Source of the DNA: DASSKK01 sp035690495
GTDB lineage: Bacteria; Actinomycetota; Actinomycetes; Propionibacteriales; Nocardioidaceae
Length of the DNA: 64,000 bases
Assembly (NCBI GenBank): GCA_035690495.1
Contig: DASSKK010000109.1
Span: 6,009 to 70,008, forward strand
Reading direction: 5' to 3'
Part shown: piece by piece, positions 62,890-64,000 of the stretch
How the letters are laid out: every line of letters begins with the position of its first letter
Numbering within the stretch: position 1 is the first letter of the stretch
Notes under the pieces: model-generated
Databases searched by the model: none
What the model was told of the DNA's origin: nothing
What the model saw: the letters and a program-made list of their open reading frames with translations, nothing else
Position numbers and translations under genes: made by a program

Positions 62890-64000
62890 ACCCGACCTGG
62901 GTGGAGGGCGCCGCCGGCTCCCTGCACGACGTGGACAACCTGCCCTACGGCGTCTTCGAGCACGGAGAGTCGCCGCGCGTCGGCGTACGCATCGGCGAGT
63001 TCGTGCTCGACCTCGCCCCCGTCGCGGCCGCCGAGATGCTCGAGGTCGCGCACGTGTTCGAGGCGCCGAGCCTGAACCCGCTGATGGGGCTCGGCGCGCA
63101 GAGCTGGTCGTCGGTGCGGGCCTGGGCCACCGGTCTGCTCACCGACGAGTCCGAGCGCGCTCTGGTCGAGCCGAACCTGCTGCCCCTCGACGACGTGCGC
63201 ATGCGGATGCCGTTCGAGGTGGCCGACTACGTCGACTTCTACTGCTCCGAGCAGCACGCCACCAACGTCGGGCGGATCTTCCGCCCCGACGGCGAGGCGC
63301 TGATGCCCAACTGGAAGCACCTGCCGGTCGGCTACCACGGGCGGGCCGGCACCGTCGTCGTCTCGGGCACCCCGGTCCGCCGCCCGCGCGGCCAGCGTCC
63401 TCCGTCTGCCGCCCCGGGGACCGGTGGGCCGACCTACGGACCCTCGCAGCGGCTGGACATGGAAACGGAGCTCGGCTTCGTCGTCGGTGCCCCCAGCCGC
63501 CATGGCGACCAGGTGCCGACCGACGCCTTCGCCGACCATGTCTTCGGAGTGCTTGCCCTCAACGACTGGTCCGCCCGCGACATCCAGGGCTGGGAGTACG
63601 TCCCGCTGGGACCGTTCCTCGGCAAGTCGTTCGCCACCTCCGTCGCCGGCTGGGTCACGCCGCTGCAGGCGCTGGAGTCGGCACGAGTCCCGCTGCCGGG
63701 CCAGGACCCGGTTCCACTGGACTACCTGCGGGTGGACGAGCCCGCCGGCTATGACATCGACTTCGAGGTCGTGCTCAACGGCGAGGTCGTGAGCCGGCCG
63801 CCGTACTCCGCGATGTACTGGTCACCGGCGCAGATGCTGGCGCACCTGACGGTCAACGGAGCATCGCTGCGCACCGGCGACCTCTTCGCCAGCGGCACGG
63901 TGAGCGGCGACGACCGCGCCGAGCGCGGCTCCTTCCTGGAGCTTTCGTGGGGTGGCAAGCAGCCGTTCGGAGACGACCGGACGTTCCTCGAGGACGGTGA
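62886..64000 (+). CDS. fahA: fumarylacetoacetase, C-terminus cut by the window end
   Basis: It hydrolyses fumarylacetoacetate to fumarate and acetoacetate, the last step of tyrosine degradation. The visible 371 codons stay open to the end. An SH3-like N-terminal domain (TWVEGAAGSLHDVDNLPYGVFEH) precedes the FAH core. VADYVDFYCSEQHATNVGRIFRP carries the first metal Asp and the catalytic His, and MPNWKHLPVGYHGRAGTVVVSG, METELGFVVGAPS and LNDWSARDIQGWEYVPLGPFLGKSF follow. The ATG overlaps the preceding gene (ATGA). About 25-40 residues are probably missing. Confidence 0.93.
   Translation, partial: MNPTWVEGAAGSLHDVDNLPYGVFEHGESPRVGVRIGEFVLDLAPVAAAEMLEVAHVFEAPSLNPLMGLGAQSWSSVRAWATGLLTDESERALVEPNLLPLDDVRMRMPFEVADYVDFYCSEQHATNVGRIFRPDGEALMPNWKHLPVGYHGRAGTVVVSGTPVRRPRGQRPPSAAPGTGGPTYGPSQRLDMETELGFVVGAPSRHGDQVPTDAFADHVFGVLALNDWSARDIQGWEYVPLGPFLGKSFATSVAGWVTPLQALESARVPLPGQDPVPLDYLRVDEPAGYDIDFEVVLNGEVVSRPPYSAMYWSPAQMLAHLTVNGASLRTGDLFASGTVSGDDRAERGSFLELSWGGKQPFGDDRTFLEDG

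Noticed and set aside
62886..64000. Broken fumarylacetoacetase
   Set aside because: I followed the frame codon by codon to the window end without a stop; the gene is merely cut off by the window boundary.

Overview
The window is 64 kb of very GC-rich, tightly packed chromosomal DNA from a high-GC actinobacterium. Codon use, frequent GTG starts, an LpdA-type quinone reductase next to purine nucleoside phosphorylase and a PGM2-type mutase, the clpS/DUF2017/pncB cluster, and leaderless gene starts all fit. A Nocardioides-like member of the Propionibacteriales is my best guess, but no rRNA or other phylogenetic marker is present to prove it. I saw no rRNA, tRNA, CRISPR array or prophage. No stretch longer than about 300 bases lacks a gene; the largest gap (18727-18966) is an AT-richer promoter region.

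Layout. 1-0.9 kb: sugar nucleotide and polysaccharide genes (rmlB end, GtrA). 1.0-3.2 kb: acyl-CoA dehydrogenase and a divergent MerR regulator with LiuR-like operators, then a small membrane protein. 3.2-7.9 kb: a K+/H+-type antiporter, a GNAT enzyme, and a TetR-ABC exporter operon. 7.9-17 kb: the biotin-carboxylase/BCCP subunit of an acyl-CoA carboxylase, a kinase-like protein, two tandem secreted RTX-repeat proteins, and pyruvate carboxylase. 17-20.5 kb: a secreted SpoIID/LGFP protein, a Gly-rich membrane protein, and toxin-antitoxin module 1. 20.5-23.1 kb: lpdA and an IS630-type insertion with a frameshifted transposase.

23.1-42 kb is mostly a nucleoside salvage and catabolism region. It holds punA, a PGM2-type phosphosugar mutase, deoC, an aldehyde dehydrogenase pair, add, deoA, cdd and a BMP-type nucleoside ABC importer. 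These give a route from imported (deoxy)nucleosides through deamination, phosphorolysis, 1-to-5 phosphate transfer and aldol cleavage to acetaldehyde oxidation. A SpoIIE phosphatase, a MaoC hydratase and toxin-antitoxin module 2 lie among them.

42-61 kb: an M20 amidohydrolase, an acyl-CoA mutase large subunit, a VOC protein bracketed by inverted repeats, DUF2017-clpS divergent from pncB-pncA-fadD (NAD salvage plus an acyl-CoA ligase), and an enoyl-CoA hydratase. Next comes an omega-aminotransferase/methylmalonate-semialdehyde dehydrogenase operon flanked by two paralogous MFS transporters, then DUF1697, a LuxR regulator and a BBE-type FAD oxidase. 60.6-64 kb: the distal tyrosine degradation genes hmgA, a conserved hypothetical and fahA (cut by the window end).

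The most distinctive signals are regulatory or repetitive. About twenty genes start 5-7 bases after a TANNNT -10 hexamer, which indicates leaderless transcripts. The clpS and pncB promoters face each other with overlapping -10 boxes. A short repeat family with an exact 22-bp period occurs at four intergenic sites and forms a 35-bp perfect inverted repeat around the VOC gene. Another dispersed repeat (GGTTTCGACAAGCTC) has been absorbed into the ends of two proteins.
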